Positions 46,531 through 57,728 of a stretch of 64,000 bases of DNA are shown here, piece by piece. A model generated the notes under the pieces. That model was not told where the DNA came from. It ran no database searches and saw only the letters and a list, made by a program, of their open reading frames with translations. This DNA is from Scilla litardierei (taxonomy: Eukaryota > Streptophyta > Magnoliopsida > Asparagales > Asparagaceae): the NCBI GenBank assembly GCA_030789695.1, contig CM061142.1:358459486-358523485 (forward strand), read 5' to 3'. Every line of letters starts with the position of its first letter. The first letter of the stretch is position 1. The position numbers were made by a program, and so were the translations under genes.

Positions 46531-46821
46531 GATCGAAGGAGATGTCAACCCGTCGAAGCTTCCCTTCGGCGTCCCATCGTCCGGGTCCGAGTGCTCTCGA
46601 GCCCCAGGCCCGTTCAACCAATCGTTCCAGGAAGCTTTCGTTCTGCCGAAGGTGCCCTTCGACACGTTGACACACGGATCCGCGTGTTTTCACCCAAGCA
46701 AACGCTCGAACAATCGACTCTGGGACTCCAAACTATCAACCGCCGGTGAGAAAACACCCCAAAGCATATGTCACCGTCTGTGGGAAGACGAGTCTAAATC
46801 CACATCAAACACCACACCAAA

Positions 46822-46927
46822 AATGGCGTGCCTGCATGCCAAGGGGCGGAGGAGCACAGCCGCGACAGCACCCGCACCAGACTCTGCCAAATTCCACCTT
46901 TCCAAGGCCACCAGACGCTCGTCCTGA
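46822..46927 (+). pseudogene. Gypsy gag start, most of gag deleted
   Basis: After a leader ending with CACCGTCTGTGGGAA, a start-like MACLHAKGRR opens but stops at 46927. The protease begins 27 bp later, so nearly the whole gag is missing. Confidence 0.5.
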
Positions 46928-46954
46928 ACCAAGGAGCCGAGCGTCCTGCAAGCA

Positions 46955-47176
46955 ATGAATGTAGACCGAGAGAAGACCAGAGATGGCCCTCATCCCATCT
47001 GCTTTTTCGAGGAGGACCTGGAGGGGGTCGAGCTGCCACACGATGATGCACTGCTCGTCTTGGCAGTCATTGACACCTCCTTGGTCCGACGACTGCTCAT
47101 CGACACGGGAAGCTTGTGTGACATCCTGTTTATGTCAACATTAGAGAAGATGGGGATGCGTGTGGGCGACCTATAG
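46955..47176 (+). pseudogene. Gypsy protease
   Basis: EEDLEGVELPHDDALLV, then RRLLIDTGSLCDILF, holds the D-T-G active site of a retroviral-type aspartic protease. It ends at a stop at 47174-47176, before the hAT-like insertion. Confidence 0.85.
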
Positions 47177-47247
47177 CCCTGTTTCGGTCCCGTAGTCGGC
47201 CTCACGGGACATTCTGCTCTGATCATTGGAATGACCCGTCGCCTAGT

Positions 47248-48201
47248 CAAGGTGGCCAAATGGCCCGCCGGCCCGGAGCCCGGCCCGCCCGGCCCGGTTT
47301 TCGGGCCGGCCCGGCCCGGCCCGGTCAACCCGGGCCGGGCCGTTGACCAGGCCCGGCCCGGCCCGCCCGGCGGGCCGGGAATTTGCCCCCCCCCCCCCCC
47401 CCCCCCGGCCCGCCGGGCCGGGTCGGGCCGGGTCGGCCCGTGGCCCGGCGGGCCGCGGGCCGGGCTGGCCCGCCCGGCCCGCCCCGCCTCCCAACATCCA
47501 TATTTTGGCTGTTGGGGGGGGTTTTTTTGGTCTTTTTGACCAAAATACCCCCCCAACATCCATAAACAGCTATATTGGGGGGTAGTTAGGTCAATTTCTG
47601 CCAAAATGACCAAAAAACCGTCCCAACAGCCATAAAACGGACATATTGGAGGGTTATTTTGGTCTTTTGTGCCTCAAAAAAATTTTAATTAATGAAATTT
47701 AAAGGTTCAACCCGGGACCTTCGTGAATTTCGGGCTAAATTATCTAACTTAGGTTTATAAATAATATAAGTAATTTTAAATTTTTTTAACCTTTGTAAAA
47801 TATTTTATATAGGACTTATAAATTTTTTAAAAATTTAATATCATTCTAAACTTATTTTTACTTCTTTAGAACAAGTTATAATTAATAAAAAATTATTCTA
47901 AATAAGAAAACATTAGCTTACAAGTATTTTAAATTTTTAAAAAATATATATGACATGTAAAATATTTTACAAATGTTAAAATAATTTATAATGATTTAAT
48001 ATTGTTTTTACATATTTTTAAAAAAATTTCTATTATTTTTTAATTTTTTTTGAAGTCTTTTAAAAAAATACATTAAACCCGGGCCGGCCCGTGACCTGCC
48101 CGGGCCCGGCCCGCGGCCCGCCGGGCCGCGGGCTGCGGGCCGGGCTTGGGGGGTTATCACCCCCCCGGGCCGGGCCGGGCTGGCCCGACGGCCACCTTGA
48201 C
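47248..48201. mobile_element. hAT-like non-autonomous element
   Basis: It starts CAAGGTGGCC and ends with the complement GGCCACCTTG (plus AC). Flanks are CGCCTAGT (47240-47247) and CGCCCAGT (48202-48209), an 8-bp duplication with one mismatch, and the gypsy sequence GACTCTCGGGG continues after it. Long GGCCCGG-rich arms (47260-47490 and 48078-48190) can fold together. The centre is AT-rich, with no transposase. Confidence 0.75.
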
Positions 48202-48457
48202 CGCCCAGTGACTCTCGGGGAACCTCCCCACTCATCACTCTAACGATAGAGTTCATGGCCTTGAAAGTTGGATTGGCTTATAACGGGATAATCGGCTAGC
48301 CGCTCCTCAACACGGCCTGGGCTGTTGTCTTAACCCTCCATCAAATGGTCAAATTCAAGACCCCGCAAGGAGTCGGGAGGATGAGGGCGACCCAGCGAGA
48401 TCGAGAACCTGCTACCAGTTGTCCAGCTAGGAGCATGTCGGGAAACGGTACAACCCG

Positions 48458-49493
48458 ATGGATCTTCTCGACTGGAGATGGGGCTCGGATGACTCAAGAC
48501 CCATTCCAGTGGAGAAACCGGAGCTCATTCATGTCACTAGCGTGGAAGGCAGGTTAGTGTTAATCGGATCGGAGCTCAACCCCGCCATGAGGGATGAACT
48601 GATCGGATGCCTGAAAGCCAACCTGGACGTTTTCGCTTGGTCACTCGAAGACATGCCTGGCATGAACCACTGGGTAATCACCCACCAACTACATGCCGAC
48701 CATAACTTCAAGCCGATCAGGCAAAAGAAGATGAACTTGGGCGGCGAAAAGATGAGGGACGCGGCCGAGGAAGTTGAGCACATACTCGAGGCTGGATTCA
48801 TCAAAGAAGTCTGGTATCCCGACTGGCTAGCCAACGTAGTAATGGTGAAAAATTCAAGTGGCAAGTGGCGAATGTGCGTAGACTTCACTAACCTCAACAA
48901 GGCCTATCCCAAGGACAGTTATCCGTTACCCAGCATCGACCACCTCGTTGACAATGCCTCAGGATACAAAGATGTTTAGTTTCATGGATGCTTACTCCGG
49001 ATATAACCAGGTTCAAATGGACCGAGAAGACGAGGAAAAAATGTCTTTCATCACCGATCGTGGGACATTCTGCTACACCAAGATGACATTCGGTCTGAAG
49101 AACACAGGGGCGACCTATCAAAGAATGGTCGACATAGTATTCGGCTCCCAGGTTGGGAGGAACCTGGAGGTTTACGTAGACGACATGTTAGTCAAGTCTA
49201 AAAGCCCAGCTAACCACATCACCGACCTCTGGAAAACCTGTGAACAATTACGGAAGCACAACATCAGGCTCAACCCTACAAAATGCACGTTTAGGGTGAA
49301 GTCTGGAAACTTCTTGGGCTTCATGATCACCAACCGCGGCATTGTGGCTAACCCAAACAAGATTGCGACTCTGATTAACATGAGAGAATCGACCACTATC
49401 AAGGAGCTGCAGGGGCTGAACGACCGGATCGTGGCCCTGGGGCGTTTCCTATCCAAATGGCAGAAAGATCGCTCCTGTTTTTCAGGGTCCTGA
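48458..49493 (+). pseudogene. Gypsy reverse transcriptase, frameshifted
   Basis: The first half, to 48979, shows FAWSLEDMPG, VKNSSGKWRMCVDFTNLNKA and YPLPSIDHLVD. A shift near 48970 leads into SFMDAYSGYNQVQMD, MTFGLKNTGATYQRMVD, catalytic YVDDMLVKS (about 49175) and NPTKCTFRVKSGNFLGFMI. The end is at a TGA at 49491-49493. Confidence 0.9.
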
Positions 49494-49499
49494 GAAGGG

Positions 49500-50173
49500 C
49501 CCTCGTCGTGCAGGATGGGAAGAGAAAAGACTTAGAGTGAGACGCGAGCTATGCTCATGCGTTTGTCAAACTGAAGGAATACCTCCACAGCCTCCTGCTC
49601 CTCTCCAAGCCTACAGAAGGGGAACCCCTGAGCATGTACTTGGCTAGCACCGGGGAATAAGTGAGCTCAATGCTAATCATGGAAGACGTAGGGGTGTAGA
49701 TGCCAGTGTACTACACCAGTCAGGCTCTATGAGACGTGGAGGAGCGGTACAGCCCCTTGGAGAAATTGGCATACGCCCTCGTCCTCTCGATACGGCAACT
49801 CCGACCCTACTTCCAAGCCCACACCATCCTGGTCCTGATCGACTCCCAGCTCGAGCAAAACCTCGAGAGGTTTGATCGGATATGGAGGATGCTAAACTGG
49901 GGGGTCGAGCTGAGTGAATTCGAGCTCAGATACAAACCAAGGACGGCTATCAAAGGGCAAGTACTGGCGGACTTCATTGCCGAGTGTACCATTGGCAATA
50001 CGACACCTGCCGACGGGGCAAGCCTGGACATGGTAATGCCTCACCCCTTATCCCTCTTTTTGACTGACAACACTCCTAATGATGGACCAGAGGAAAAGGC
50101 GTGTGGGTCATCCATGTGGATGGATCTGCAACCAATGCAGTCAGTGGAGTGGGCATCGTCATCTGATCCCACG
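49500..50173 (+). pseudogene. Gypsy RNase H, first part
   Basis: RPYFQAHTILVLIDSQL and ELSEFELRYKPRTAIKGQVL, then ADFIAECT, mark the retroviral RNase H end and the linker to the second RNase H. The sequence is cut at 50173 by the CACTA. Confidence 0.8.
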
Positions 50174-50194
50174 ACGCACTACTGGAAAATTGGA

Positions 50195-50850
50195 CATTAG
50201 CCACGGACAAATCCGTGGCTAATACCCTAAAATCCGTGGCTATTACCAAATAGCCACGGTTTTTTATAAATTCCGTGGCTATTGTTCCGTGAGGGAAAGT
50301 GCCATTGCAAATGCCAAAAATCCGTGGCAAATGTAAGAAATTCCGTGGCGGAAAAGTTAGCCACGGGACTATAGCCATGAAAATTTCGTGGCGATTGTTC
50401 CACCTATTGCCACAGAAAATCCGTGGCAAAAGTAGTTTTGCCACGGAAATAGTTCAGAAAAAATTTCCGTGGTAAACAGCATTAACCACGAATATTCCTG
50501 TGGCTATTGTTTTAGCTATTGCCACGGAATGTCCATGGCAAAAATATATTAGCTACGGAAAAGTTCAGAAAATAATTCCGTGGTCAACCGCATTAACCAC
50601 GGATATGTCGTGGCTATTGTTTTAACTATTGCCACAGAAATTCCGTGGCAAAAATATATTAGCTACGTATGATTTCCAAAAAAATTACCGTGGCTAACCT
50701 GCATTAGCCACGGATATGCTGTGGCAAGATTGTTTTATTTGCCACGGATTCTCGGTGGCGAAGAGGTTTCCGCGTCGGATATTTTCCAAATACAATTTTG
50801 TGGCTAGAACTATTAGCCACTGATAGTCCGTGGCTAATGTTTTTATTTTT
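50195..50850. repeat. CACTA left sub-terminal repeats
   Basis: More than 15 copies of the GCCACGGA core in both orientations, often as short inverted pairs. In En/Spm-type elements such repeats bind the element protein. Confidence 0.85.
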
Positions 50851-50859
50851 TTAAAAAAA

Positions 50860-50898
50860 AATTCAAAAATTTTATAAATTCATTTACAATCAAAATTC

Positions 50899-50936
<38 letters not shown>

Positions 50937-53190
50937 CAAGAAAGAAACATCGATATATATATATAAATAACAAGAAAGAAACATCGCTATACAATCAAAA
51001 TTTCCATAAATAAACAATATAAAAAATCCAATTAAAAAATTCTCATCCATCAACAAATTCCAAGAAACTATATGAATACAAACTTTTCACATACATCAAC
51101 ATACCTCAATAGAAACGTTTTCCACATACAAAAGGTTTCCACATACAAATACATAACAGCCCCTTGGCCCACTCAATACAAAAAGTTTCCACATCAATAT
51201 GACAGCCCCTCGGCCCCTTCAATACAAAAAGTTTCCACATCAATATGACAGCCCCTCGACCCCTTCAATACAAAGTAAACTCTCAATCTCATCATAACGG
51301 CCACTCACCCCCCTCATCACTCCCCCAAACACAGAGTAAAAAACAATTAAACTCTCACCTCATATCTCCACCCTCCAGTCCTCCACCGGCTCCGCCTTGC
51401 GGACGTGATTCCTGAAACAAAAATTGAAATAAATAAGTGGGCTTATTCTTCGTAAACACTGTAATGTTCTCCCCTCCTTTTATCATTTAAAGTGCTGCTG
51501 CAGGTAGATGATGACTCCCAGCAAAAAAATAGAAAAACAAACGAGGCACTGCAAAGTTGCAGAGCACCTACCCATACCTCATGGGACAAGAGATTAAAGC
51601 CTGTGAGAGTTTACTGCCTAAATGAAAAATGACTACCCCAATTGTCACACCCACTAATGGATAAAATCGTTCCCCTTTGTTATTTGCTTGAACACCCATG
51701 TGAAGTTAGGAAATTTAGTTTACATATACTTTCAACATCTAAAATAACCATCACTGGATATATTCGATGTTAAACTAGGTTCAGCCAAAGATGGTTATCC
51801 TAAAAACTGATAGTACAGAGGATAATAAGCTAGATTCCATAAGAGTACAAGGAAATTAACGCTAATTTACCCTAACATATAGCTAAGAAAAATCGCAAGA
51901 ATGTTGGCTAAAAGCATTTGTATATCCTAAAGCATTACAGTAGGAGCATATATTCTCTGTAAAATTACGAGATAATTTGCAAAATATAACCAAAATTCAT
52001 TATCTAAAAGAAGCAACAAGCAGAAACAGCGATACAAGTACCAGAACTATCACAATACAGTATATATGTTATTGATTGAATATCCACTATGTATGCCTAC
52101 AATGTACAATATATATGATACAAATGCATTGTTGTGTTATGAATGACTGAATTGTAATTGACATACAAAAACCGGGAGTACATCATACAAATGAGACATG
52201 TAAGGCAGCATAATGAGAGCAATATATTTCAAGAACTAGAAGCATGATCCTTCTTTCTATGGACCAATCTCCAGTTCCAATGCTTCTAGTGTTTGAGTCC
52301 AGATTGAGGGTGTAATCTACTCAATCTTGGGTATTCTGAACATGTAGTTTTATTTAAATATGTTATGGGGGATTATTATGCAATGGAATGCCAATAATTG
52401 ATGGTACGAAAATTCTATGTGCAGTTGCATTTCTGTTGATAATTACATAGCTTTGATATGCATATGCTCGTCTTAATATGAAATAGATCTGATTCTAAGT
52501 TTTTTATGGCTTAATCAACTATGTTGAGCACTGTATGCTTTAAAAATTAACTGAAAGAGCTGCACTTTGAGACTAAGAACACTGATTCCAACAGCCAGAT
52601 ATACATTACAGACAGATAATCAAGCATGAAGGTACAAACGCAAGCACCAGATGTTTGATGTATAAAAAGATCAAAGTCCATTTAATTGCAAGCTTGTAAA
52701 TGTGCAGAAAGTCTCCTGCAACAATCAAGAGTCTCCGGCAACAAGCAAGCACATGTCAGGCGAGTGTCCCTTTTAAGTAGTAAAACCTATCCTTTTTCTC
52801 TCCTAATACCTAGGCAGAGCTAACCAATAAATTTTTGTACAAGCAAATAAGAAATAGCATGACATTGTAATCTTTGTAGAATAACTGGACATGACCTTGA
52901 GAATATTCTGGTGTAATAACGAATGGTTAATGGTCAACCAATTAAAATTTGGAATAATTCTCATCTTTCCCATCTCTGTGATGTTCTCTAATCACCAGGT
53001 TCTCTCAATATATAGTAATGGAAACTCATCATCGATTATCCATTAGAAATACATATGTTCATGTCCACATTTCTTCATGGAAGAATTATTCATTATAACT
53101 CAATGACCAACATGTATTGGACCTATGTTAGACAACAATAATTCTAGATATATGTTCGATTCATATAGCAGGCCCAAGCTTTTAGCAAAA
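50860..53190. other. CACTA interior without recognised exon
   Basis: It contains a TA run (50901-50933), a repeated GAAAGAAACATCG, and on the minus strand a possible last exon at 51370-51411 (after a CAG acceptor, a short Gly-rich read to a stop). No domain is recognised in the rest. Confidence 0.4.
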
Positions 53191-53208
53191 AAAAAAGATG
53201 TCACTTAC

Positions 53209-53280
53209 ATCTTTTGATTAAAGGCTTTCTATGTTTAAGTCGATACTTGGGTTCACCGCTGCAAGCTTCATGGATAGAAA
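53209..53280 (-). pseudogene. Captured bHLH exon 2
   Basis: On the minus strand, after an AG acceptor, the exon reads FLSMKLAAVNPSIDLNIESL, which follows the helix-loop-helix in BEE/CIB-type plant bHLH factors. It has one in-frame TAA before the end. It ends in a standard donor, GTAAGT, at 53208-53203. Confidence 0.8.
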
Positions 53281-53379
53281 CTATCAAGAAAAAACACACT
53301 AGCTAATCTTCAAGTTACATTTGTTAGAATTACATTGAAAAGAAAAATCATAGCAAGCATAAAATCTCATCCAGGATAT

Positions 53380-53458
53380 CTCAACCTGAGGTTGCAATGA
53401 TTGAACATAGTTGATAATCTCATCCAGCATGACTGCTTTCCCTGTTACCTGCCACACA
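53380..53458 (-). pseudogene. Captured bHLH exon 1
   Basis: After the acceptor TGTGGCAG it reads VTGKAVMLDEIINYVQSLQ, the second helix of BEE/CIB-type plant bHLH proteins, and ends PQVE. The donor next to it is AT instead of GT. The length of 79 bp and the phase agree with the usual small exon of these genes (family knowledge). It lies 30 bp after the SnRK2 exon and in an open frame with it. Confidence 0.85.
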
Positions 53459-53484
53459 CAAACATCATTGTTGCAATGATTTCT

Positions 53485-53570
53485 AGAATCTGCAGGATCC
53501 TCGACGGGATAGGCTCCAACCCAGATCACGTATAATGTGACACCCATGACCAAACATCTACCATGTGCAG
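53485..53570 (-). pseudogene. Captured SnRK2 kinase exon c
   Basis: Minus-strand read GVTLYVIWVGAYPVEDPADS matches the SnRK2/SAPK kinase block that normally reads with DVWSCG before it. The DVWS codons are present, but one base is lost at the Cys. It belongs after exon b in kinase order. Confidence 0.85.
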
Positions 53571-53658
53571 GACTCTCCATAACGATATCTTAATCAAATA
53601 GTTGAAGAGAATAAAGAACAAATCTCACTCAAAGGAATATTACAACTAGAATATATCC

Positions 53659-53747
53659 CTTGCCATCATACTCTCTTCGTGAAAGAACCTCCGGTGCAAT
53701 GTAGGCTGGATTCCCTACCGTAGATTTTGGCATTGAATGTAATAAAC
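53659..53747 (-). pseudogene. Captured SnRK2 kinase exon b
   Basis: After a CAG acceptor the minus strand reads [20 protein letters not shown], then SRREYDGK: the activation loop and the APE motif of a SnRK2 protein kinase. 89 bp. The donor is GG instead of GT. Confidence 0.9.
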
Positions 53748-53995
53748 CTGAATGCATAGCGAAACATTGTATGCATCACAGTTAAGCAATACGAAAATAT
53801 AAAACGATTACACCTCAGTGATCTCTTCTGTTTAACTTTAATTGCCCAAGTACATGCATACATAGATTTTTGTTACATATGCAGAATCTGGGCATAATTA
53901 GTTCAATGCCAAAACCATTCAGTGTGGAAAATTTCATGTTTATGTGATCATAGAAAATTTGCATAATCGAACCAGGGATTCAAAGCATTCGATAC

Positions 53996-54095
53996 CTTTG
54001 AGTAACCAAAGTCGCATATAGGCATGGAATCGGGCTTCCATCCATTAGAATATTTTCTAGTTTGAGATCGCGGTGGCATATTTCCTTCGAGAGCA
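53996..54095 (-). pseudogene. Captured SnRK2 kinase exon a
   Basis: The minus strand reads SKEICHRDLKLENILMDGSP, with the HRDLKxxN catalytic loop of protein kinases in the SnRK2 form. It is followed after a small deletion by ICDFGYSK (DFG motif), and the donor AAG-GTATCG at 53996. The upstream part is not recognisable. Confidence 0.9.
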
Positions 54096-55096
54096 ATCAA
54101 GATGTATCTTGAGATCAAGCTTATTATAACGGTTGGCTTTATGAAACAATGTATAAATACACATCTACGGCAAAAATCCTTCAACCACGCCCGAAAATAT
54201 TCTGGTGAAATAATTCTCATCCAAAAACTTTAAAAGCAAAATACAGATGTCACAACAAGAAAAATGTCGTGGTACAAATATAGTAGTTACTATTATACAT
54301 ATGCTTGTCTGACACCAAATTAAACAAATAATCAATTGCATCTTGTTATAAAATTGTCATTCTTTTGTAATCATACAGCTCAGATATCTATATATCTCAT
54401 CTGATTTTATGATGCAAAGCAACTCAATATTGTCCCGTACTAATGTCATGTTCAACTCTTTCCCTATTAAATCCTAACCATTCATATAAAAGTAATCGAA
54501 TATATAAAGGGTATATTGTTCTCTACCATTTGCAATGCAAACTCTCTGAATTGGTATTAAGACCATTATATGCAATGCTTAGGATAGTGAGTGAGTCAAC
54601 TAATTTTCATTTAAACACCATTAGTAAATGTTTTGCTTTGAAGAGTTTCAGCCATATTATTTGCTTAAGAGACAATGATTGAATTAATTTAGATCATTTC
54701 ATCTGCAGTAAAAATTGAAGTTCTTATATTAAGTCAAAGGATTTGACTACATGTGCAAGACAAAATAACACAACAAAATTATAGATGCAAAAAATGTTGT
54801 GACTGTCAAAACAATAACTAAAATATCTCAGCAATAACCCATCCACGATTAACATTACATAGAACTCTCAGAGGCGATCCATCAATGTAAAGTTTGAATG
54901 CATTAAAAGGAAAACATAGTTCCAGTTTACTAATTGCTTAACTCAATTCACTTCATCATACTTACATTGGAGTTAACACATTACAGTAAATATTGAAAAT
55001 TTCATGCATAGTAAGCAGAGAAACAATGCTAATGTATAGTTAAACAATGCTAATGCTAATCCATTTAGTTTAAAGCACAACAATCTTAATACTCAC

Positions 55097-55274
55097 TCTC
55101 CCTTCAGCAAGGTCATGTGTCCCAATATTAACCACAGTGCACCCGATCGCCTTTGCCGAATTCAAGCACAATGTATGATTCTCGTTCTTTTCCCATGGAT
55201 TCAGCATTCTCTTCATATTGGTCGGTCACTCGTCGATCATCCCTGGACAAGCCACATTGATGAGTTTGCTTCAA
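55097..55274 (-). pseudogene. Captured fimbrin exon
   Basis: The minus strand reads KLINVACPGMIDE, then a stop where Arg is expected, then [20 protein letters not shown] and [17 protein letters not shown]. This is part of the first calponin-homology domain of plant fimbrin, an actin bundler. It ends with GTGAGT, a good splice donor, at the position where fimbrin exons end. Confidence 0.9.
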
Positions 55275-55359
55275 ATCACCAAAAAACTCCTCAGTCCAAA
55301 TTATAAACACCCAATTCTAACAACAACACAAGAAATCAAAAAAGAAAAGCCAACCATAA

Positions 55360-55745
55360 GAGAACCCATCCCTTTGTGATATCGAATAGATCATCGGTTA
55401 TGGGATCGATGGGCATGTAATTCTTCAGGAAGCTATCTCCGGCCAAGTAGCTGTTGATGTGTGCGACGTAAGCAGCCTTCTCAGACTCGCTGATGGTGTG
55501 AAGCAGCATGGTGTTGGCCGCCTTCAAGAAGTCCGACGACGATGACCTCTTCCAGCCGCCGACCCTCCTGTGAATCTTCAAGTAAACCCAAAGAAGGATC
55601 TCGAAGTGGATGGCCTCTTCGAGATCGGGGATAGAGGTGATGTCTTCTTCAGATATCATCAAACTGGACAAGTGAGCGAAGATATCTCGGAGTTTGAGGG
55701 GAGCCTTGGTCGCAGCATTGTGATCTTTTGTTATAGACAGATACT
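55360..55745 (-). pseudogene. Captured fimbrin N-terminal exon(s)
   Basis: An open minus-strand frame (55336-55896, 186 residues) contains KLRDIFAHLSSLMISEEDI and EEAIHFEILLWVYLKIHRRV, resembling the EF-hand-like N-terminus of fimbrin. Then comes the diagnostic LLHTISESEKAAYVAHINSY and PIDPITDDLFDITKGWVLL. The next fimbrin exon lies 86 bp downstream, across what reads as an intron. The upstream part of this frame is CACTA leader. The frame is open, so a chimeric peptide from this strand is possible. Confidence 0.9.
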
Positions 55746-55922
55746 GAAAAGGAGAGAGATAAACGAGTTCTGGGGGAAAAAGAGAAATATTAGGCTTAAA
55801 AATTTGAGGAGGATGAGGCACCTCTCCTCCCTTACTGAAGATGGGGCACCAGAAGGGGAGGAGAGGAGGATGGGTCGTTGCCCCTCCTCCCCTCATTTAA
55901 CCGGCAACCGCAAACCCTAACC

Positions 55923-55925
<3 letters not shown>

Positions 55926-55956
<31 letters not shown>
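55926..55956. repeat. (GA)n microsatellite
   Basis: GA run of about 30 bp. A second lies at 56082-56109. On the minus strand these are CT-rich leader sequence upstream of the fimbrin exon. Confidence 0.9.
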
Positions 55957-55957
<1 letters not shown>

Positions 55958-56075
55958 ATGGGAGGGACAAAGGGGAGGAGGTGCACCTTCGCCGTCAGCC
56001 ACCGCCAGGGATGTCGCCGCCGCCGTAAGGCCGCAAGGCGATAAGGGAAAGATTGGGAGGGAGACAGAGAGAGAG

Positions 56076-56115
<40 letters not shown>

Positions 56116-56118
56116 AAA

Positions 56119-56340
56119 AATTGGGTGAGGGGGAAAATGATCGAGAGTGCATGCTTATGTCAGCCGCGCTCGCCCGCTTGGCAAAAATTTTGGGTGAGGG
56201 GGAAAATTTTTGGGCGAAATTTTGGGTGAGGGGGAAAATGATCGAGAGTGCGGGCTTATGTCAGCCGCGCTCGCCCGCCTGGCAAAAATATTGGGTGAGG
56301 GAAAAATTGATCGAGAGCACGGGCATATTTTAGAACTGGC
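56119..56340. repeat. CACTA internal repeat, about 100-bp unit
   Basis: Blocks beginning TTGGGTGAGGGGGAAAATGA followed by GCCGCGCTCGCCCGC recur about every 100 bp (56121, 56223, 56290). The GC box also occurs in the CACTA terminus at about 26310. Confidence 0.8.
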
Positions 56341-56389
56341 TGACGTGGCCAAAAATTTCTCTAGTACAGGATTGACCAAAAATTTCCGC

Positions 56390-56580
56390 GGCTAAAGACA
56401 TCTGACACGAAAATGTACATGGCAGACGAGCTTCATCAGCCACGGATTTGGTCCGTGACCGATATTCTGTGGCTGTTAGTCTCATCAGCCACGGAACATC
56501 TGTCACGGACTAATCCATGGCAGTTATTCAAACATCTACCACAGATTTGGTCCGTGGCTGATGATCCGTGGCTGATACAC
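56390..56580. repeat. CACTA right sub-terminal repeats
   Basis: Repeats of AGCCACGGA and TCCGTGGC facing each other, as at the left end. Confidence 0.85.
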
Positions 56581-56598
56581 CATTTTCTACTAGTGACG

Positions 56599-57072
56599 GG
56601 AACACCACAAAGTATGCCCTCCGGTTTGAATTTCCAGCCACTAACAACATAGCCGAGTACGAGGCTGCTATCATTGGTCTGAAACTAGCCCGGTCACTGG
56701 GGGCAAACTCGGTGCGCCTCCTTGGTGACTCCAGGCTCTTCATCAGCTAACTACAAGGAGAGTACGTAGCCCAAGATCAAAACCATGCAGCGCTACCTGA
56801 CTTCGACCAAGTCCTAACTATCCAGGTTCAAGTACGACGAGTCCGTCCACATGCTGAGGTCAAAAAATGCTCACACAGACGCCCTCTCCAAGCTGGCCTC
56901 CTCTTCCCTCAAAGAGTTGGGTCACGCCATCAACGTCGAGAACCTCCAAAGCCCCAACACGGAGGGAGGGGAGCTAATGAACATCGACACAGAACCTTCC
57001 TGGATGGACCCCATCGTGCGTTTCCTTGCCACCACGAGGTCCCTGCAAACTAGGAGGATCACTGAACGCTAG
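56599..57072 (+). pseudogene. Gypsy second (plant-type) RNase H
   Basis: KYALRFEFPATNNIAEYEAA and GLKLARSLGANSVRLLGDS are the core of the extra RNase H typical of Tat-lineage elements. A stop at 56747-56749 and shifts follow, then NAHTDALSKLASS, the linker before the integrase. The front of this domain lies before the CACTA at about 50080-50173. Confidence 0.85.
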
Positions 57073-57230
57073 AGTGGAGGGCTCTTTGATACGTACTCCA
57101 CGAAGGTGTACTATACAGAAGGCATTGGGCCAAACCTGACGCCTTACCCTACCTCAAGTGCCTTGGATCGCATCAAAAAGATTATGGCATCCGATAGGTT
57201 CATGAAGGACTTTGCGGGAACCATGCCAAG

Positions 57231-57728
57231 ATGGTCGCGATGAGGATCCTAATAAGGCAAGGGTACTACTGGCCGACTATGGCCCACGACTCGGCAAAGT
57301 ACGTTCGGAAATGCTCGGAGTGCCAGAAGTTTGCAAAACTCTGTTCGTCACCTCCAGCCGACCTTGTACCTATAATTAGCCACATCCCCTTCACCAAGTG
57401 GGGGCTGTACATTCTCAGCCACTTTTCTTTTGCGAAAGGGCAGAGGAAGTTCCTTATCGTAGCGTTGGACAACTTTACCAAATGGTTCGAGGCCGAACCC
57501 TTGGCCACCATCACATGGAAGAAGGTAAAGAGCTTCGCATGGAACTCCATCATCAGCATGTTTGGAATCCCTAAATCCATCGTCACTGACAACGGAAAAC
57601 AATTCGACTGCACGGGGTTCCAAGAGTTTTGTTCGGATTCCATCGTCACCGACAACAGGAAACAGTTCGACTGCACGGAGTTCAAACAGTTCGACTGCGC
57701 GGGGTTCAAACAATCCCTAAATCCCTAA
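57231..57728 (+). pseudogene. Gypsy integrase, N-terminal and core part
   Basis: GYYWPTMAHDSAKYVRKCSE with C-X2-C is the end of the zinc domain. The first catalytic Asp is replaced (WGLYILSHF where Asp is normal), and the second is in SIVTDNGKQFD. From about 57590 the segment TDN-KQFDCT is repeated in part three times and the third catalytic Glu is not reached. The element is then cut by the LTR at 57776. Confidence 0.8.

Larger units (their letters stand above)
50177..56595 (-). mobile_element. CACTA element carrying host gene exons
   Basis: 6419 bp with ends CACTACTGGAAAA (50177) and TTTTCTACTAGTG (56595), flanked by an exact 3-bp duplication ACG (50174-50176 and 56596-56598). Many GCCACGGA/TCCGTGGC sub-terminal repeats lie at 50195-50850 and 56390-56580. 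No transposase is visible, so it is non-autonomous. The interior holds pieces of fimbrin, SnRK2 and bHLH genes, all on the minus strand. Gypsy RNase H coding resumes directly after 56598. Strand is given as that of the captured genes. Confidence 0.95.

Noticed and set aside
47231..47613. Gly/Pro/Ala-rich open frames over the GGCCCGG region
   Set aside because: Six-frame open reading by base composition within a hAT-like element.
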